Shown here: one piece after another, positions 1-9,088 of the stretch | Position numbering within the stretch: position 1 is the stretch's first letter | Layout of the letters: each line of letters starts with the position of its first letter | NCBI GenBank assembly: GCA_018817425.1 | Contig: JAHITX010000079.1 | Coordinates: 1-64,000 of the forward strand | Reading direction: 5' to 3' | From: Pseudomonadota bacterium | Lineage (GTDB): Bacteria; Desulfobacterota; Desulfobacteria; Desulfobacterales; RPRI01 | Length of the DNA: 64,000 nt | Translations under genes and position numbers: made by a program | The notes under the pieces: generated by a model | What the model saw: only the letters and a program-made list of their open reading frames with translations | The model's database searches: none | Told to the model about the DNA's origin: nothing

Positions 1-138
1 CAGTTTCAAAACGCCCCATTTTGGCCGATCTCTGCGTTGGGCTCAAATTTCAATCCTCGAAATACTAAATGTATTCCTGTGGTTGAAATTTTCTCCCGCC
101 TTGAGCTTGACCAAACTGAAACGTTTTGAAAGTGGCTC
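1..138 (+). repeat. MITE-like 142-bp repeat, copy 1 (cut by window edge)
   Basis: This is the first of five copies of a short element with terminal inverted repeats. The left end starts at CAGTTTCAAAACG, so the first four bases of the element (GAGC) lie outside the window, and the right end is CGTTTTGAAAGTGGCTC. The two ends are inverted repeats of about 17 bp with one mismatch. The inside is also a loose palindrome (TTTCAA...AATAC...GTATT...TTGAAA), so the whole element could fold into one long hairpin. It contains no ORF. Other copies are near 16,345, 18,246 (reverse), 18,822 and 45,959. Confidence 0.85.
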
Positions 139-213
139 ATTTATTAAACTTATTTTAAGTTTATGAGCCCATAAAATAAAAATCAATATAAAAGGTAGTT
201 GGTAATATAAAAA

Positions 214-999
214 ATGATAGGAATTTTTGATTCAGGAATTGGCGGGTTAACAGTAGTTAAAGCAGTAATGGAAAAAATTCCAAGTTATGATATTATATAT
301 TTTGGCGATACCGCCCGAACACCATACGGTAGCAAGAGTTCCGAAACTGTAATTCAATATGCTATAGAAGATACTAAGTTTTTATTAAACAATGGGGCTA
401 AAGTAATTGTTGTGGCTTGCAATACAGCTTCAAGTGTTGCAACCGAGACTATAGTGAATAATTTTGACGTTCCGGTTTTTGAGGTTATTACTCCTGCTGT
501 GGAGCTTGCTATTGAATCTTCCGGAAAAATGTCTATAGGTGTTATCGGAACAAGAGCAACAATCAAAAGCAGTATATATGAGAAAAAAATTAAGGCTGTA
601 AATACTGCGGCCAGAGTTTATTCGGTTGCTTGTCCTCTTCTTGTGCCACTGGTTGAAGAAGGCTGGATAAATAAGCCTGAAACGGCAATGATAGTAAAAA
701 AATATCTTCATTCCCTTAAAGTAAAACAGATAGATACTCTGATTCTTGGATGTACGCATTATCCGCTTTTAAAACATATTATTTCCCGAAAAATCGGAAA
801 GAGAGTAAATATAATTGATTCTTCTATAGGAGTTGCAAATAAACTGGAAATTTATCTCAAAGAACATCCTGATGTTGACAACCGTTTGGGCAAAAACGGA
901 AAAACAAAAATATTCGTATCTGATATAACTGAACAGTTTGGAAAAACGGCAAAAGCAACACTAAGAAACAGTGTTGTGCTTGAGCAGATCAAGATATAA
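214..999 (+). CDS. murI: glutamate racemase MurI
   Basis: Cytoplasmic racemase that makes D-glutamate for peptidoglycan precursors. The 261 residues are normal for the family. The N-terminus has the FDSGIGG motif (residues 5-11). The two catalytic cysteines of the family are present: Cys69 in ACNTAS and Cys180 in GCTHYP. The ATG follows a purine-rich leader (AAAGGTAGTTGG) about 12-20 bases upstream. The gene lies just right of a MITE-like repeat. It converges with the heptosyltransferase gene on the other strand, and the last 39 bases of the two genes overlap. Identification is by motif and length and is secure. Confidence 0.95.
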   Translation: MIGIFDSGIGGLTVVKAVMEKIPSYDIIYFGDTARTPYGSKSSETVIQYAIEDTKFLLNNGAKVIVVACNTASSVATETIVNNFDVPVFEVITPAVELAIESSGKMSIGVIGTRATIKSSIYEKKIKAVNTAARVYSVACPLLVPLVEEGWINKPETAMIVKKYLHSLKVKQIDTLILGCTHYPLLKHIISRKIGKRVNIIDSSIGVANKLEIYLKEHPDVDNRLGKNGKTKIFVSDITEQFGKTAKATLRNSVVLEQIKI

Positions 1000-1941
1000 T
1001 GTGTCTATAACAGTTTCAGGTGTTATATCGCTTAGGCATTTAATTTCTTTGCAGTCTGATTTTCCGGTTTCAAAGCATGGCACGCAGTCAGTTTGAGATT
1101 GGATAACTTTAACAAAGCGACCAAACGGCTTCCACCTTTTTGGGTCTGAAGGCCCGAATATCACAATTGCAGGAATCCCCATAAATGCTGCAAGATGGCT
1201 TATCCCTGAATCATTTCCGATAAATCCGCTGCTTTGTTTCAATAATGGTAAAAGTTCCAACAGTTTTGCAGGAGTGTGAATTATGCTGTTTGAAGGAAGA
1301 TGTTTCTTGAAATATTTTCCAAGATCATATTCCGCCGGGCCAATTATAATTTCAGAACATATTTTTTTTGATTCAAGATTTCTGCAAACCTTTATAAAAT
1401 TTGAAGCCGGCCAGTTTTTTCTTGTGCTTCCTGATCCCGGATGCATTATTATTTTAGAGCCGTTTTCTTGTGCTTTTGTATTTCCAATCTCTTTTTTCAG
1501 ATAATCATGATATTCTTTTTCAGGCAGATTCTCATTATCTATCAGGTTGTATTGCGCAAGAAGTTTTAAGATGTAGTTTAAAATATGAATTTGCTGATTT
1601 GCATCAGGACGTGGAGGTATACGGTATATTCTTTTTTGAATAATACTGCTTATGGTTTTTCCTAGTTCATTGGAATAAGAAAAAAGAATAATTTCATCGT
1701 ATGAGCTAAGGATTTTTGATGCAACCGGGTTAACATTATCTGAAAATAATGAAGAAAAGAATGTGGCTTGAACCGGATAGGTTTTATCTGTTAATTTAAG
1801 TAAGCAGGCTAATTCTCCTATGCTTTTATTGCAGATTGCATCAATTTGTTTAAAATTTTCTTTAAGTTTTATTATTGCAGGAAACAGAGAAACGATATCT
1901 CCAATTGCTCCCTGGTGGATGAATAAAAGATTTTTTTGCAT
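961..1941 (-). CDS. glycosyltransferase family 9 (heptosyltransferase-like)
   Basis: A GT-B fold ADP-heptose transferase of the WaaC/WaaF/RfaQ group, expected to add heptose to the LPS core at the cytoplasmic face of the inner membrane. The 326 residues show the N-terminal GAIGD loop (about 12-16), the HPGSGS...KNWP segment near residue 168, and the nucleotide-sugar site GNDSGISHLAA followed by GIP...FGPSDP. Which heptosyltransferase it is cannot be told from sequence alone. Its 3' end overlaps the end of murI on the other strand by 39 bp. There is no obvious partner next to it, since the upstream minus-strand gene is the unrelated Gly-rich protein about 100 bp away. Confidence 0.88.
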   Translation of the reverse strand: MQKNLLFIHQGAIGDIVSLFPAIIKLKENFKQIDAICNKSIGELACLLKLTDKTYPVQATFFSSLFSDNVNPVASKILSSYDEIILFSYSNELGKTISSIIQKRIYRIPPRPDANQQIHILNYILKLLAQYNLIDNENLPEKEYHDYLKKEIGNTKAQENGSKIIMHPGSGSTRKNWPASNFIKVCRNLESKKICSEIIIGPAEYDLGKYFKKHLPSNSIIHTPAKLLELLPLLKQSSGFIGNDSGISHLAAFMGIPAIVIFGPSDPKRWKPFGRFVKVIQSQTDCVPCFETGKSDCKEIKCLSDITPETVIDTLYLDLLKHNTVS

Positions 1942-2044
1942 AATTTATTATAAATAAAAAGCAGTGCATGTCCAAACAATTAATTTTATAGCTTTTGGGT
2001 GGTTAGATATATAATTAGAGAAAGGGTTTTTAACTTGATGTTTT

Positions 2045-3013
2045 TCAGCGGCCTCTTCCTCCGCCTCCACCACTGCGTCCGCCACCAAAACTACCGCCAC
2101 CAAAACTACCGCCACCAAAACTACCGCCACCGGAACTACCGCCACCGGAACTACCACTGCCGGAACTTTCAAAACGGCTGTCATTGTTTCGCATTCCCAT
2201 AGGCTGCATATTATTATTCGGAAAATCATCATATACACGGCTTGGGTTGGGGTGTAATTCGCGGATACCCATTTTGCTGTGAGCTTGCTGAACCGTTTGC
2301 TTGCCGTTTATTACTTTAAGTGCTTCAGAAGTAATTTTAGGATTTTCAATTTTATTTGCTTTGGCAGCTTTGATCATCATGGATAGCTCAAGAGGAAAGC
2401 TGTGAAAATGATTATGTTCAATACCTGAAGAAGCGATATGGCCGGCCTCTTCGGGGTTCAGACCGGACTGTTTTGCAACTGCATAAAAGGTCATTGCTTC
2501 AAGTTTTTGTTTGGAAGAAGCTGACTTCCAGGATGTATAAAGACTGTTCATTTCAGTTTCAGTTAATCCGGCAGATAGCAATTCGCTAATCCTGGCATTT
2601 ATCCGGTTTCTTTCCGGGGGTGTAGAGGTTTCGCGGTTATGAGGTTCACCTTCGGTCAGTTTGTTGACAAAGCGCAATTGATGTAAAGTCTTGCCTAAGG
2701 CTGCATCAATTCTTTGTGCATCAACATTTTTAGCCACTCCTTCTTCAATTTTGTTAACCATTACCGATGCAGGAAGTTCTTCCTGAGTGGCTGTGCGTAT
2801 CTGTTTAATCCAGCGTATTTTATTTTCATTACGTAATTTATGCCTGTTGGCGGCAGACAATATTCGGCCCAGGCTTTCATCATCTACACCCGCAGACTTT
2901 GCCAGGCGAATCTCGTTATCAAGCATAGTATTATCTTCGGCACATACGTACCAGGGTACGATGAGCAAAAACAGGATAAACAGTAATAAACTATATCTAA
3001 GTTTGGTTTTCAT
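2045..3013 (-). CDS. secreted protein with Gly/Ser/Phe-rich repeat tail
   Basis: Function unknown. The 322-residue product starts with a signal peptide (Lys-rich start, hydrophobic stretch to about residue 25, VCA/E cleavage-like site). The middle is charged and helical, and the last ~45 residues are low-complexity Gly-Ser-Phe repeats (GGGSFGGGSFGGG) ending in a Gly/Arg-rich tip. It is the last gene of an apparent operon with the ECF sigma factor and the CBM48 anti-sigma: its ATG overlaps the end of the anti-sigma gene by 17 bp. This suggests it is an envelope protein made under the same control. A proline-free middle and Gly-rich tail resemble surface or adhesive proteins only loosely. Confidence 0.75.
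   Translation of the reverse strand: MKTKLRYSLLLFILFLLIVPWYVCAEDNTMLDNEIRLAKSAGVDDESLGRILSAANRHKLRNENKIRWIKQIRTATQEELPASVMVNKIEEGVAKNVDAQRIDAALGKTLHQLRFVNKLTEGEPHNRETSTPPERNRINARISELLSAGLTETEMNSLYTSWKSASSKQKLEAMTFYAVAKQSGLNPEEAGHIASSGIEHNHFHSFPLELSMMIKAAKANKIENPKITSEALKVINGKQTVQQAHSKMGIRELHPNPSRVYDDFPNNNMQPMGMRNNDSRFESSGSGSSGGGSSGGGSFGGGSFGGGSFGGGRSGGGGGRGR
2081..2155 (-). repeat. 15-bp tandem repeat, five units, inside the Gly-rich tail
   Basis: Five head-to-tail copies of a 15-bp unit (plus strand GCCACCAAAACTACC). Three units are identical and two carry the change AAA to GGA. Each unit encodes five residues of the GGSFG/GGSSG type, so copy-number change keeps the reading frame. Confidence 0.9.
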
Positions 3014-3593
3014 CTGAATATCCGTTACTAATTGTTAGGATGGAGTTTCGGGTTCCAAAACCGTCATCCTGCTCCCACAATGCGCGGGGGTCAGCAATGA
3101 TTTTATTATCGTCAACAACAAAAGCATAAGTGTGGCGACCGGGTTGTATCTTAACGGAAAGTTGCCATGTGCCATCTGTCGGGTTTTTTTGCATATGATA
3201 ATGTTCCGGTTGCCAGTGATTAAATGACCCAATAACTGCCACTGTTGTGGCTGATGGGTAATCTAAAATAAAGTTAACAGTTTTGATGTTGGCCGTTTTT
3301 GAGTTTGCAGTAAGAGGATAATCTGTGTGAGATATCCAAATTGTTTTATACACAAATAGAAGACCTACTATTAATATTATAGTACCGGCTGCATGAAGTG
3401 GGCGAATGGAAATAACTGTGAAAGGAGCTATTAGAAGACGTAAAATTTTTTGCCATAAGCTAACCTGTTTAGGCGAAATTCGCTGCATAACCGCTTGCGT
3501 AAAGTTACCTGGCGGTTCTTCATCCGGCAGGCCGGCAATCATGCCGGTTAGATAATTTATGTCAGAATTTTTATTTAAATCTATGTCTTTCAT
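2997..3593 (-). CDS. membrane anti-sigma-like protein with C-terminal CBM48-like domain
   Basis: Likely regulator of the ECF sigma factor encoded directly upstream. About 90 N-terminal residues are cytoplasmic, with a short acidic segment and a PPGNF...VMQRI stretch like that of zinc-free anti-sigma factors. One transmembrane helix follows (around residues 70-90, IILIVGLLFVY). The periplasmic part is an AMPK/CBM48-like beta-sandwich: VAVIGSFNHW, then GTWQLSV, GRHTYAFVVDD, and ADP...DDGFGTRNS. The family binds alpha-glucans. I place the start at the ATG at 3593, because the TTG at 3602 sits only three bases from the AGGA. The start is just inside the sigma operon (6 bp from the sigma stop). 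Anti-sigma function is inferred from position and topology. Confidence 0.75.
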   Translation of the reverse strand: MKDIDLNKNSDINYLTGMIAGLPDEEPPGNFTQAVMQRISPKQVSLWQKILRLLIAPFTVISIRPLHAAGTIILIVGLLFVYKTIWISHTDYPLTANSKTANIKTVNFILDYPSATTVAVIGSFNHWQPEHYHMQKNPTDGTWQLSVKIQPGRHTYAFVVDDNKIIADPRALWEQDDGFGTRNSILTISNGYSDENQT

Positions 3594-3598
3594 ATTTT

Positions 3599-4183
3599 TC
3601 AATTGTCCTGTTTTCCTTTGGATACCTGCTTAATGGCAGAAAAAGACGATTGAAACAGATCACGCAGCTTTTCTAACCCTCTGCTTATACGCATTTTTGC
3701 ACCACTTGTAGAAACCCCGAGAGCCTTGCCGATATCTCCCATCGGCAAACCTTCATGGTACCTCAATATCAATGCTTCCCTGTAATTATGGGGCAATTGA
3801 TTCAGACAGTTTTTCAAACGCCTTGTATCCATTGAGACTATAATCCGATCTTCTGCATAAGTCTTTTCTTCCGGACAGTTTTCCATCAACCGGCCGACTT
3901 CTTCCGCATGTTTTGTGGCGTGTTTTTGTTTGCGCCAGCTGTCCCGGGCTAAATTTAACGCAATTGCGTACAGCCAGGGGAAAAAACTTTCACTTAGTCT
4001 GAATTTTTCAAGATTTTTATATGCTTTTAAAAATGTTTCCTGAGCCAGGTCTGCAGCATCTTCCCTGCTGCCTGTCATGCGAAACAAAAGGTTGAAAATC
4101 GGGCGCTTATACCGGTTTACCAGAATAGCGTATTCTTGTGCATTTCCATCCAGTATGGATTTTATCAGCAGGGTTTCTTTCAA
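3599..4183 (-). CDS. ECF-type RNA polymerase sigma factor
   Basis: A sigma-70 family factor of the extracytoplasmic-function group, 194 residues, the normal length. Region 2 contains DAADLAQETFLKAYKNLEKF with the core-binding and -10 recognition helices. Region 4 contains LPHNYREALILRYHEGL and a helix-turn-helix (IGKALGVSTSGAKMRISRGLEKL). It is the first gene of a three-gene minus-strand run with the CBM48 anti-sigma and the Gly-rich secreted protein. A lipoprotein that repeats the CBM48 domain lies just upstream on the same strand. The regulon is unknown; autoregulation is likely but no promoter was recognised. Confidence 0.93.
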   Translation of the reverse strand: MKETLLIKSILDGNAQEYAILVNRYKRPIFNLLFRMTGSREDAADLAQETFLKAYKNLEKFRLSESFFPWLYAIALNLARDSWRKQKHATKHAEEVGRLMENCPEEKTYAEDRIIVSMDTRRLKNCLNQLPHNYREALILRYHEGLPMGDIGKALGVSTSGAKMRISRGLEKLRDLFQSSFSAIKQVSKGKQDN

Positions 4184-4304
4184 ATTCAGTACTCACGCCA
4201 GAGAAAAACATTTCACAGTTTAAAATTATTTTACACTCCACAATATATACGTTGTTTAATGAATATTGGTCACATTCAGGTTTTTTGATAATGAGCGATA
4301 ATTC

Positions 4305-4655
4305 TTAATTAACTATAATCACTGAATTTTGTCTGTCGAAACCGTCAGTTTCTGTAAAAAGAGCATTTGGATCAAGCACCCATTGCCGGCTGTTAATGAT
4401 AAATGCATAGCGATGGGTTCCGTGTGGGAGAATCAATTGGATTGACCATACCCCGTTTTGCTTATCAAGGCAGTGAGTATTTTGTGACCATTTATTAAAA
4501 TCACCGGCAAGACAAACCGATTGAGCCTGACCTTCATATTTAAACAGCATAGTATGGGTATGATATTTCGCGACAAGAAATGCGATACTGCTGCAACCGC
4601 TAATCGTCATTATAATAATAAGTATAAAGATCCTTAAACAGATAGATCCAGTCAT
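4305..4655 (-). CDS. lipoprotein made of one CBM48-like domain
   Basis: A 116-residue lipoprotein: hydrophobic signal followed by the lipobox TISGC (Cys near residue 21), so the mature protein is lipid-anchored. The rest is a single glycogen-binding-like E-set domain: VCLAGDFNKWS, NGVWSIQL, GTHRYAFIIN, then DPNA...TDGFDRQNSV. These segments line up with the periplasmic domain of the anti-sigma protein at 2997-3593, including the final DGF(D/G)xxNSxI. It lies 122 bp upstream of the sigma gene on the same strand. A role in sensing a glucan, or in competing for it, is inference. Confidence 0.8.
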   Translation of the reverse strand: MTGSICLRIFILIIIMTISGCSSIAFLVAKYHTHTMLFKYEGQAQSVCLAGDFNKWSQNTHCLDKQNGVWSIQLILPHGTHRYAFIINSRQWVLDPNALFTETDGFDRQNSVIIVN

Positions 4656-4684
4656 AATTTTCCATTATTTGTTGATAACAAAGA

Positions 4685-6820
4685 TCACAGCCGATTTGCA
4701 AGTACTTCTCTGGGTTTAACGCCGTCTGAAGGTCCTACGACGCCTTCTTTTTCCATGACTTCGATTATACGGGCCGCCCTGTTATAACCTATGCGCAAAT
4801 GCCTTTGTACCATTGATATCGACGCATGGCCGGTTTTTGTAACAAGTGCCACTGCGTCGTCATATCTTTCGTCGTATTCGGTTTCCTCATCACCGGATTC
4901 GTCAGCTGTTCGTGCTTCCGTAATTTTTTCGTCATACTCCGGCTTTTTTTGTTTCTTTAAAAATTCTGTTATTTTTGTTATTTCAGCCTCGGATATATAT
5001 GCTCCGTGTATTCTCTGAATCCTTGAAGTTCCGGGTGGCATAAAAAGCATATCGCCGTTACCTAAAAGATTTTCAGCACCATTGGCATCTAATATGGTTC
5101 TCGAATCCGTTTTAGAAGAGACCTGAAAGGAAAGACGGGTAGGAAAATTTGCCTTTATTATGCCGGTTAATACGTTTACAGAAGGTCTTTGAGTGGCAAG
5201 AATCAGGTGAATTCCCGCAGCTCTTGCCATTTGGGCGATGCGGGTTAAAGAAACTTCCACATCACGCGAAGCTACCATCATCATATCAGCAAGTTCGTCA
5301 ATAATAATAACGATGAGAGGGAGTTTTTCAAGATCTTCCCCTTTTTCATTTTTTTCTCCTTTGGCAACTTTATGCTGATACTGATTTATATTTCTTGCAT
5401 GACTTTCCGAAAGAATAATATATCTTCTTTCCATTTCATTAACAGCCCAGAATAGGGCATTTGTAGCTTTTTTGATATCTGTAACAACCGGAGTAATAAG
5501 ATGAGGAATACCATCATACATGGAAAGCTCAATTCTTTTAGGATCGACCATAAGAAGTTTAATCTCATCGGGAGTAGATTTATACAAAAGACTGCATATC
5601 ATGGTGTTTAAAGCAACACTTTTCCCCGAACCTGTTGCACCTGCAATCAGCAGATGGGGCATTTTGTCAAGCTCTGCTACAACGGGGTTTCCTATTTTAT
5701 CTTTTCCCAAGCAAATTGTAAGTTTTGATTTGGATTTATCAAAAGCGCTTGAAACTACTACTTCCTTGAATTTAACTATTTCTCTGTCAGCATTTGGTAT
5801 TTCAATACCGACTACTGCCTTTCCTGGAATCGGTGCTTCTATTCTTATGCTTGTAGCCCGAAGCGCAAGAGATAGATCGTCTGTAAGATTTACGATTTTA
5901 TTTATCTTTACACCCGGAGCCGGTTCATATTCAAAAGTTGTAATTACAGGACCCGGAGTAACCGCTACAACTTTACCGTTTACACCAAAATCTTCCAGTT
6001 TCTTTTCCAAAAGCTTTGACTGCATTTTAAGGTTTTCAGCATTAATACCAGCCGATCTTGCCAAAGGATTGTCCAGAAAACTTACGGAAGGCAGTGCAAA
6101 TTCATTGGCATCACGCATGAAATCAAACACATCTTGTTTTGGAACAGGAATTTGTTTAACGGGTTTTCTCTTTATAGACTTTATCTCTATTTCATGCTCG
6201 TTTTCACCGCTTTGTTCGGCTTTTATTCTTAAACGTTTTTTAGTTTTTTCCTTTCGTTCTTTGCGTAATACTGCCTGTGTTTTTAAGCGTTCTGCAGCAA
6301 TTAAACATATATTCCATGATCGTTTCAAAGTACTTATTATTGAAAGGCCGGTGGCAAAAATAAAGCCTATCGCCAGAGAAAGAACAAGGATAATAACTGA
6401 TCCGGTGATATTGGAGTATTTTACAAGAAAGGATTTTAAAAAAATTCCTATTATCCCGCCTGATGGGAATTCACTCCCTAATATTAAAAAACTGTTTTCA
6501 TGAAATGATAGCAGACTGGCTGATGCTATTGTAAGAATGAGTCCGCCTGCAATTATGTAGATAATTATCTGCTTTGTATAAGCGCTGAAAAATCTTATGC
6601 TGACAAGAAGAATAGTTACGGGAATAAAAAATGAAGCTATTCCAAAAAGAGTAATAAAAGCATCAGCGATATAGGAACCTATAACACCAAATAGATTATG
6701 TACTTCACCGACGGTTTTTAAATTATTAACAGACGGATCATAAGGGCTGTATGACAAAAGACTTATTAAAGTAAAAATGACAAGAAAAAACAGAAAGATT
6801 CCTATTAGTTCCTTCCTCAT
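4685..6820 (-). CDS. ftsK: DNA translocase FtsK
   Basis: Septal DNA pump that segregates chromosome termini. The 711 residues comprise an N-terminal membrane domain with about four transmembrane helices (residues 5-180), a short charged linker, and the motor. The motor has Walker A GATGSGKS (near residue 400), Walker B LIVIIIDELADMMM, and the FPTRLSFQVSSKTDSRTILD segment typical of the family. The C-terminal ~60 residues form the winged-helix gamma domain (VQRHLRIGYNRAARI) that reads KOPS-like sites. It starts 16 bp after the rnj stop on the same strand, so the two are probably cotranscribed. Confidence 0.95.
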   Translation of the reverse strand: MRKELIGIFLFFLVIFTLISLLSYSPYDPSVNNLKTVGEVHNLFGVIGSYIADAFITLFGIASFFIPVTILLVSIRFFSAYTKQIIIYIIAGGLILTIASASLLSFHENSFLILGSEFPSGGIIGIFLKSFLVKYSNITGSVIILVLSLAIGFIFATGLSIISTLKRSWNICLIAAERLKTQAVLRKERKEKTKKRLRIKAEQSGENEHEIEIKSIKRKPVKQIPVPKQDVFDFMRDANEFALPSVSFLDNPLARSAGINAENLKMQSKLLEKKLEDFGVNGKVVAVTPGPVITTFEYEPAPGVKINKIVNLTDDLSLALRATSIRIEAPIPGKAVVGIEIPNADREIVKFKEVVVSSAFDKSKSKLTICLGKDKIGNPVVAELDKMPHLLIAGATGSGKSVALNTMICSLLYKSTPDEIKLLMVDPKRIELSMYDGIPHLITPVVTDIKKATNALFWAVNEMERRYIILSESHARNINQYQHKVAKGEKNEKGEDLEKLPLIVIIIDELADMMMVASRDVEVSLTRIAQMARAAGIHLILATQRPSVNVLTGIIKANFPTRLSFQVSSKTDSRTILDANGAENLLGNGDMLFMPPGTSRIQRIHGAYISEAEITKITEFLKKQKKPEYDEKITEARTADESGDEETEYDERYDDAVALVTKTGHASISMVQRHLRIGYNRAARIIEVMEKEGVVGPSDGVKPREVLANRL

Positions 6821-6836
6821 ATTTGTTGTCCTATTT

Positions 6837-8483
6837 TTATAGTTCTATAATAAAGAGAAGTATAACAGGCCTGCGTTTAATTGCAAAATTAAAATATTTT
6901 CTTAATGCGCTCTGAACGCCGGATTTTATTTTACTGATCCTGTCATCTACGCCGGGCGTTATGTCATCAACTATTTCAAGAATAACGCATTTAGCGTCTT
7001 CAAGCAGGTGTCCTGTTTCAGTTTCAAAAACAAACCCTTTTGAAACTATTTCAGGCCCGTATATAATAATGCCTGTTTCTTCGTCAAAGGCCATATTAAC
7101 AACTACAAGCCCTTCTTCAGAAAGCAATCTTCTTTCTTTGAGAACACTTCTTCCGACATCACCAATGCCTTTTCCATCGATAAGAATTCGACCGGTTGTA
7201 ATAGATTCTTTAATCTTTCCGCCTTTTTCATCAAACTCAATTACCTGACCATTTTCTGCAAGCAAAATATTTTCCCTCTTTATTCCTACTTCTGCTGCAA
7301 GGCGGGCATGAAGAGACATGTGCCTGTATTCGCCATGTATCGGAATAAAATATTTTGGTTTTGTAAGTGTTATCATTAATTTCAGTTCTTCTTTGAAAGC
7401 ATGACCGGATACATGGATATTCGATATTTTTTCATATATTACATCCGCTCCGCGTTTATAAAGCTTGTTTATGATATTAGTAATTGCTCTTTCATTGCCG
7501 GGGATAAACTTGGAAGAAAGAATCATGGTATCGTTCTTTTTTACACTTATCTGCTTGTGCGCACCGGTAGCCATACGTGCAAGGGCAGACAGGGGCTCAC
7601 CCTGGCTGCCTGTAGTAATCATAATTATTTCATCGTCCGGAAAATCGTTTATCTGGTTTATATCGATTTCAATCCCATCTTTAACTTTAAGAAAGCCGAG
7701 CTTTTTTGCTATGCTGACGCTGATTTCTATACTTCTGCCATTAAAAATAATCTTTTTATCCCTTGCTTCTGCAATATGAACAATCTGCTGGATTCTTGCG
7801 ATATTGGAGGCAAAAAGAGCGATTATTATTCTACCCGTGCATCCTGCTGTTATCCTGGCAATTGTTTCGCCTATCTCTTTTGCGGAAATAGTATAGCCTT
7901 CTTTTTCAATATTTGTTGAATCTGAAAGCAGACATAAAACTCCTTCATTTCCGCAGCGTGCAAAACTATGCACATCTGTTATCATTCCTTCCATTGTATA
8001 ACTGATTTTAAAATCGCCAGTATGAACAATAAGGCCCAAAGGAGTTCTGATTGCAAGCCCAACACCATCAACTACACTGTGGCCTACTTTAATAAATTCA
8101 ATTTCAAATGGTCCAAGTTTTAGTTTTTCTTGGGATGAGATTTCGTACAACAATGCGGAAGAAAGCAGAGAATGCTCCTCAAGCCTGTGCCGGACAAGGC
8201 CTAAAGTAAACGAGGTTCCAAAAACAGGCACATTTATATCTTTGAGCAAATAAGGAAGTGCCCCGATATGGTCTTCATGAGCGTGAGTCAAAACTACTCC
8301 AAGTATCCTGGATTTATTTTGTCTAAGATAGGATATATCAGGAATTACAAAATCGACTCCAAGCATGTAATCTTCAGGGAACATGAGGCCGGCATCGACT
8401 ACAAATATTGAATCACCATATTCAAAGGCCATCATGTTTAGGCCGATTTCCCCCAACCCTCCAAGAGGAATAATTTTTAGCAT
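6837..8483 (-). CDS. rnj: ribonuclease J family metallo-beta-lactamase
   Basis: Cytoplasmic RNase of the beta-CASP branch of metallo-beta-lactamases, with 5'-3' exo- and endonuclease activity in the family. The metal site motif HAHEDHIGALP lies near residue 72, followed by the later His/Asp ligands (VGHSVVDG, HTGDFKIS). The beta-CASP region follows (FASNIARIQQI, TTGSQGEP, SSKFIPGNE) and the HVSGHA motif. The 548 residues match the usual 550-560. Product starts LKIIPLGGLGEIGLNM, as in RNase J. The short distance to ftsK suggests one transcript. Confidence 0.94.
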   Translation of the reverse strand: MLKIIPLGGLGEIGLNMMAFEYGDSIFVVDAGLMFPEDYMLGVDFVIPDISYLRQNKSRILGVVLTHAHEDHIGALPYLLKDINVPVFGTSFTLGLVRHRLEEHSLLSSALLYEISSQEKLKLGPFEIEFIKVGHSVVDGVGLAIRTPLGLIVHTGDFKISYTMEGMITDVHSFARCGNEGVLCLLSDSTNIEKEGYTISAKEIGETIARITAGCTGRIIIALFASNIARIQQIVHIAEARDKKIIFNGRSIEISVSIAKKLGFLKVKDGIEIDINQINDFPDDEIIMITTGSQGEPLSALARMATGAHKQISVKKNDTMILSSKFIPGNERAITNIINKLYKRGADVIYEKISNIHVSGHAFKEELKLMITLTKPKYFIPIHGEYRHMSLHARLAAEVGIKRENILLAENGQVIEFDEKGGKIKESITTGRILIDGKGIGDVGRSVLKERRLLSEEGLVVVNMAFDEETGIIIYGPEIVSKGFVFETETGHLLEDAKCVILEIVDDITPGVDDRISKIKSGVQSALRKYFNFAIKRRPVILLFIIEL

Positions 8484-8537
8484 TTTAATATTTCCTGTGG
8501 GTAGTCTTTTTTTGAGTCCATCATAGTTAAATTTATA

Positions 8538-8873
8538 TTAAACTGAGATTTCAAGCTTATTTAACATATCATCTATATACCCGATAAGCCAGTTTCTCTG
8601 CTTCTCAGTGGCATAATCGATACAACTACATGAAATTCTGATTCTTGTACGCACCAGAAGCTCAATTGATATCAGTTTATCTTCAAGGCTGATAATAAAA
8701 AAAAACGGTTGACAATTAATATGCGCTGCCTGTTCTTTGGCTAAAAATTTCTCATCAATAGGCAGCCAGTAAATTCCCAAAATATCAGAAGCCTCAAGGT
8801 TTTCATCAAGATATGTCTTTATCTTTTCATAGTCACTGTGTCTTAGTTCATCAATTACATATTGTTTCATCAA
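8538..8873 (-). CDS. conserved small hypothetical protein
   Basis: A 111-residue soluble protein with no signal or membrane segment that I can see. It begins with an acidic helical part (LRHSDYEKIKTYLDENLEASDILGIYWLPI) and has two or three cysteines in the middle (INCQPF, SCSCID). I do not recognise a family. It is encoded upstream of rnj on the same strand with a 54-bp gap and could belong to the same operon. Coding is supported by length, codon use like its neighbours and the absence of a better frame. Confidence 0.6.
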   Translation of the reverse strand: MMKQYVIDELRHSDYEKIKTYLDENLEASDILGIYWLPIDEKFLAKEQAAHINCQPFFFIISLEDKLISIELLVRTRIRISCSCIDYATEKQRNWLIGYIDDMLNKLEISV

Positions 8874-9088
8874 TAGTTCCAGATTTTGCTAATCGATTTG
8901 CCCAGCATATTTTTCAACCTGACAGGGTATTTATTTTATCGAAGTTAAATACACTAATATAGCATAAAAGGTCAATACAGAAATTATTATGTAATAACGG
9001 CTAATAAATTGATATATATTATTATACGAACAATGAAGTTATTATATGAAATGCAGGCTGTTTTTTTAATTGATGAGCTGTATTGGTG

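Noticed and set aside
1948-2238. 96-codon frame with Val/Pro repeats over the end of the Gly-rich gene
   Set aside because: It is a shadow frame of the 15-bp tandem repeat on the same strand.
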